From contig CAXQNK010000103.1 of assembly GCA_964225175.1 (NCBI GenBank), positions 1 to 64,000 of the forward strand: a stretch of DNA of 64,000 nt, written 5' to 3'. The notes below the pieces were generated by a model. It had not been told where the DNA came from and ran no database searches. It worked only from the letters and a program-made list of their open reading frames with translations. Positions 61,792-64,000 of this stretch are shown here, in pieces (position 1 is the first letter of the stretch; every line of letters starts with the position of its first letter). A program made the position numbers and the translations under genes. The DNA comes from WTJD01 sp964225175. Its GTDB lineage: Bacteria > Pseudomonadota > Gammaproteobacteria > Xanthomonadales > SZUA-36.

Positions 61792-62252
61792 GAGGCCACC
61801 TCCTCGTTATTGGCGACCACTTTAATGGCGCGGTGAATTCGCACGTAAGCCATGCAGCGACACAGGTGGCCATTCATGGCTTCGCTGATTTCAGCGTCGC
61901 TTGGCTTTGGTGTATTGCCCAGGAACTCGGCTGCTTTCATGATCTGCCCCGCTTGACAATAACCACACTGTGGAACCTGCTCCTCAACCCAGGCGGTCTG
62001 CAAGGCTCGCCCTACTTCGGAGTCCAATCCCTCGATGGTGGTCACGTTTTTGCCGGCCACTGACTCCAGCGGCGTGACACAGGCACGAATGGCCTTGTCT
62101 TCGAGATGCACGGTGCATGCACCGCAGCGGGCAATGCCGCAGCCAAATTTAGTGCCCTTAAGTTTCAGTTCGTCTCTTATGACCCACAACAATGGAGTGC
62201 TGGGGTCACTTTGCGAGGATACGGTTTCGCCGTTAATGCTGAATTCAATCAT
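61788..62252 (-). CDS. iorA: [2Fe-2S] small subunit of molybdenum hydroxylase (IorA-like)
   Basis: A 154-residue protein with two [2Fe-2S] clusters: the plant-ferredoxin type (FGCGIARCGACTV and, later, RACVTPL) and the hydroxylase type (QCGYCQAGQ and HLCRCMAYVRI). It passes electrons from IorB. It has no signal of its own, so it is likely exported with IorB through Tat. It is the first gene of the pair, 249 bp from the divergent M24 gene. Confidence 0.9.
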   Translation of the reverse strand: MIEFSINGETVSSQSDPSTPLLWVIRDELKLKGTKFGCGIARCGACTVHLEDKAIRACVTPLESVAGKNVTTIEGLDSEVGRALQTAWVEEQVPQCGYCQAGQIMKAAEFLGNTPKPSDAEISEAMNGHLCRCMAYVRIHRAIKVVANNEEVAS

Positions 62253-62501
62253 GATGAACCCTGTACTTAATGATGGTTAACACAATTCAGTGTATTACAT
62301 TTCCGAACAAATTTTTCCATGGGAAGCAGCGTCAAACAGCGAGTTGGAAAAAGCCGGTCGTCCTGAGAGTCGTGACCCCCCGCATATAAGCCTCAAATGA
62401 ACGGAGAATTCCGGGAAACACCGGGGGTCGCGGACCGAAAGCAGGTGGACGGTCCCGCATCCCCTATACTCAATGGTGTCAGCTAAACGAGGAATTTCGC
62501 T

Positions 62502-63878
62502 ATGCCTACGCGTCGTGAACTATTGTCCGCTGGGACTGGTGCCGCCCTGGCCCTGCCAGCTGCAAACTGGGCGGAAGGGGTTTCCGATGGCCCGCCTCCA
62601 CGCCTTCCTGATCTCGGATTTCTGAGAAACGACCCCCTGGTGGACGCAGACAGAGCGCGATTTTTCATGGATCAACTCGGCGTGGATGCGCTGGTTGTCA
62701 CACACCCGTCCAACGTGTGTTACCTCACCAATCACTGGCCTCAACTCGATCGAATGGGATTCAGGAACAGCATGATGGCGGTTTTTCCCCGCGATCCGGC
62801 ACGGCCCGTTGCGCTCATCATGCACGCATTCAGTTATTACTACACGCACTCCCCCGAGGACGCTTTTAGCAATCGCCAGGTTTATCCCTACACCTCGGCC
62901 GTAGACTCGGGGATTGACGTAGAGCGGGCGGAGGAGGAGCCTGCGGCGAACTCGGGCGATGGTTTTCGTATTGTCGACGAGGCATTGATCAGGCCACGGG
63001 AGTTGCAGCGCCGTCGATCGATGCAGTCTGCTCAATCGCCAGCGCCCAGTCCTTCCTGGGCCCTTGCGCGGGCCCTGAATGCGCTCGGGCTGGAAAAGGC
63101 AAACCTCGGCATTGATGCGCCGGTGCTTGATGACGTGCTGCGTCGACGCGGAATGGGAGAAAAAATCATTCCGGCAGAGAACGTTCTGCGCCGAATTCGT
63201 TTCGTCAAATCGCCGACTGAGATCAGATTGATGCGCCTCGCTGCCCAGGCCAACGTCGAGGCTGCAATGGCCGTTGTTCACAGGGCCCGGAAACTGGGCA
63301 GCACGCGCGCATTGCGGGCCGAGTTTCTGAGCGAGGCCGCGCGTCGTGGGAACCATGGCGTGTTCGTGGTCATCAATGGAACCTCATCAGAATTGGTGGA
63401 TGAGCCGATCAAGGACGGCATGGCTTTCCTCCTTGATTGCGTGAGCCATTGCCGTTTTTATCATGGAGATTTCGGCCGAACTGTCTTCATCGGCGAACCT
63501 CATGCAAGGATGCAGCGGGGTTGTGAAGCAATCGCCACGGCATGGCGTGAAATCCAGGAGCAGCTGAGGCCCGGATTGCGATTTGCAGACGTCACGCGGA
63601 TCGGCAGAGAATGCATTCGTCGACAGGGACTTGACCTCAATGTTGCCTTCAGGCCGCACAGCGTGGGCCTGTTTCATACCGACCACCCGCAACCTGGCAT
63701 TTTAGGCCCCCGGGTTCCTGATGAACTGGTGATCGAGGAAAACATGATTCTCAGCGTGGACTGCCCGATCCTGGAGGCAGGAATCGGCGGCACCGCTCAT
63801 CTTGAGGATTTGATGTTGATACGCGCGAGCGGTAATGAGGCCATTCACGAAGTCCCTCCGAGCGTGCTCATGGTTTAA
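62502..63878 (+). CDS. Exported M24-fold (Xaa-Pro peptidase/creatinase-like) protein
   Basis: A 458-residue protein with a likely Tat signal (PTRRELLSAGTGAALALPAA). The N-terminal creatinase-like domain has DALVVTHPSNVCYLTNHWP, and the pita-bread domain starts near VKSPTEIRLMRLAAQANVEA. Metal-ligand positions are Asp in AFLLDCVSH and HGDFGRT, His in RPHSVGLFH, and Glu in HLEDLMLI; the fourth ligand, normally Glu, looks like Asp (ILSVDCPILE). A GAGG site precedes the ATG. It could cleave an Xaa-Pro bond or, like creatinase, a C-N bond without metal. Function uncertain. Confidence 0.78.
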   Translation: MPTRRELLSAGTGAALALPAANWAEGVSDGPPPRLPDLGFLRNDPLVDADRARFFMDQLGVDALVVTHPSNVCYLTNHWPQLDRMGFRNSMMAVFPRDPARPVALIMHAFSYYYTHSPEDAFSNRQVYPYTSAVDSGIDVERAEEEPAANSGDGFRIVDEALIRPRELQRRRSMQSAQSPAPSPSWALARALNALGLEKANLGIDAPVLDDVLRRRGMGEKIIPAENVLRRIRFVKSPTEIRLMRLAAQANVEAAMAVVHRARKLGSTRALRAEFLSEAARRGNHGVFVVINGTSSELVDEPIKDGMAFLLDCVSHCRFYHGDFGRTVFIGEPHARMQRGCEAIATAWREIQEQLRPGLRFADVTRIGRECIRRQGLDLNVAFRPHSVGLFHTDHPQPGILGPRVPDELVIEENMILSVDCPILEAGIGGTAHLEDLMLIRASGNEAIHEVPPSVLMV

Positions 63879-63951
63879 TCGTTTGCCCCAATCGGTTATC
63901 GTTCATCCAGATCATTTTGGCCTGCACTGCTGATATTTGGCAGCATGTTTC

Positions 63952-64000
63952 ATGAACATACAAAAAATTTCAATCATCATCCCGTGCTTCAATGAAGAGC
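63952..64000 (+). CDS. Family 2 glycosyltransferase, 5' fragment cut by window end
   Basis: The last 49 bases encode MNIQKISIIIPCFNEE, the unmistakable opening of a GT2 glycosyltransferase Rossmann domain. The gene continues beyond the window. A second ATG at 63945 is in another frame and closes quickly. Confidence 0.75.
   Translation, partial: MNIQKISIIIPCFNEE

Noticed and set aside
1..64000. tRNA, rRNA, CRISPR arrays, insertion sequences, attachment sites
   Set aside because: No tRNA T-loop patterns in a cloverleaf context, no rRNA motifs, no regularly spaced repeats and no transposase or integrase genes were seen.

Overview
The window looks like chromosome of an aerobic, heterotrophic Gram-negative bacterium, most likely a marine gammaproteobacterium. 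The evidence is a TonB-dependent receptor, outer-membrane barrel and Tat/Sec-exported proteins, moderately high GC, Shine-Dalgarno-led and translationally coupled (ATGA) genes, and a strong bias to N-methylated amino acid (betaine) catabolism and BCCT carriers. The genus cannot be fixed from sequence reading alone. I saw no rRNA, tRNA, CRISPR array, insertion sequence or phage block.

Layout. 1-6.5 kb: 3' end of clpB with a terminator, a secreted fasciclin protein, an outer-membrane protein, a cardiolipin synthase-like enzyme, then a coupled pair (methyltransferase-like protein plus MTHFR-like protein) behind a perfect 18-bp palindrome. 6.5-25.5 kb: mixed accessory metabolism. It holds an exported beta-propeller protein, a zinc alcohol dehydrogenase, a dimethylglycine/sarcosine dehydrogenase-type flavoprotein with an amidase, a secreted His-x-His-rich tail-collar-like protein, small exported proteins, a PLP decarboxylase, two exported or soluble hydrolase/aldolase enzymes, an MFS carrier, a hotdog thioesterase, a phytanoyl-CoA dioxygenase-like enzyme and an unknown.

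25.5-43.5 kb: a 12-gene minus-strand island. In transcription order it is MttB-family methyltransferase, dimethylglycine dehydrogenase, soxB2-D2-A2-G2, soxB1-D1-A1-G1, BCCT carrier, acyl-CoA synthetase. Read as a pathway it can import a betaine, remove the first methyl group (MttB family, inferred), then oxidise dimethylglycine to sarcosine to glycine, passing C1 units to tetrahydrofolate. The two heterotetrameric sarcosine oxidases are divergent; the delta subunit of one has lost most of its zinc ligands. A TonB receptor is transcribed divergently from the island.

46.7-57.9 kb: a TPR-sulfotransferase, then a tightly coupled seven-gene operon: LDH2-type reductase, aldehyde dehydrogenase, M19 dipeptidase homologue lacking several metal ligands, two proteins I do not recognise, and two unlike BCCT carriers. 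This is the best candidate for an undescribed pathway, probably for a second betaine or cyclic imino acid. 57.9-64 kb: a VOC protein, about 1 kb without a convincing gene, an IorAB-type molybdenum hydroxylase, an exported M24 (creatinase/Xaa-Pro peptidase fold) protein, and the first codons of a family 2 glycosyltransferase cut by the window edge.

Starts were re-chosen from signal peptides, Shine-Dalgarno sites and family N-termini where the longest open frame was implausible. Functional names are from motif recognition by eye; no database search was run.
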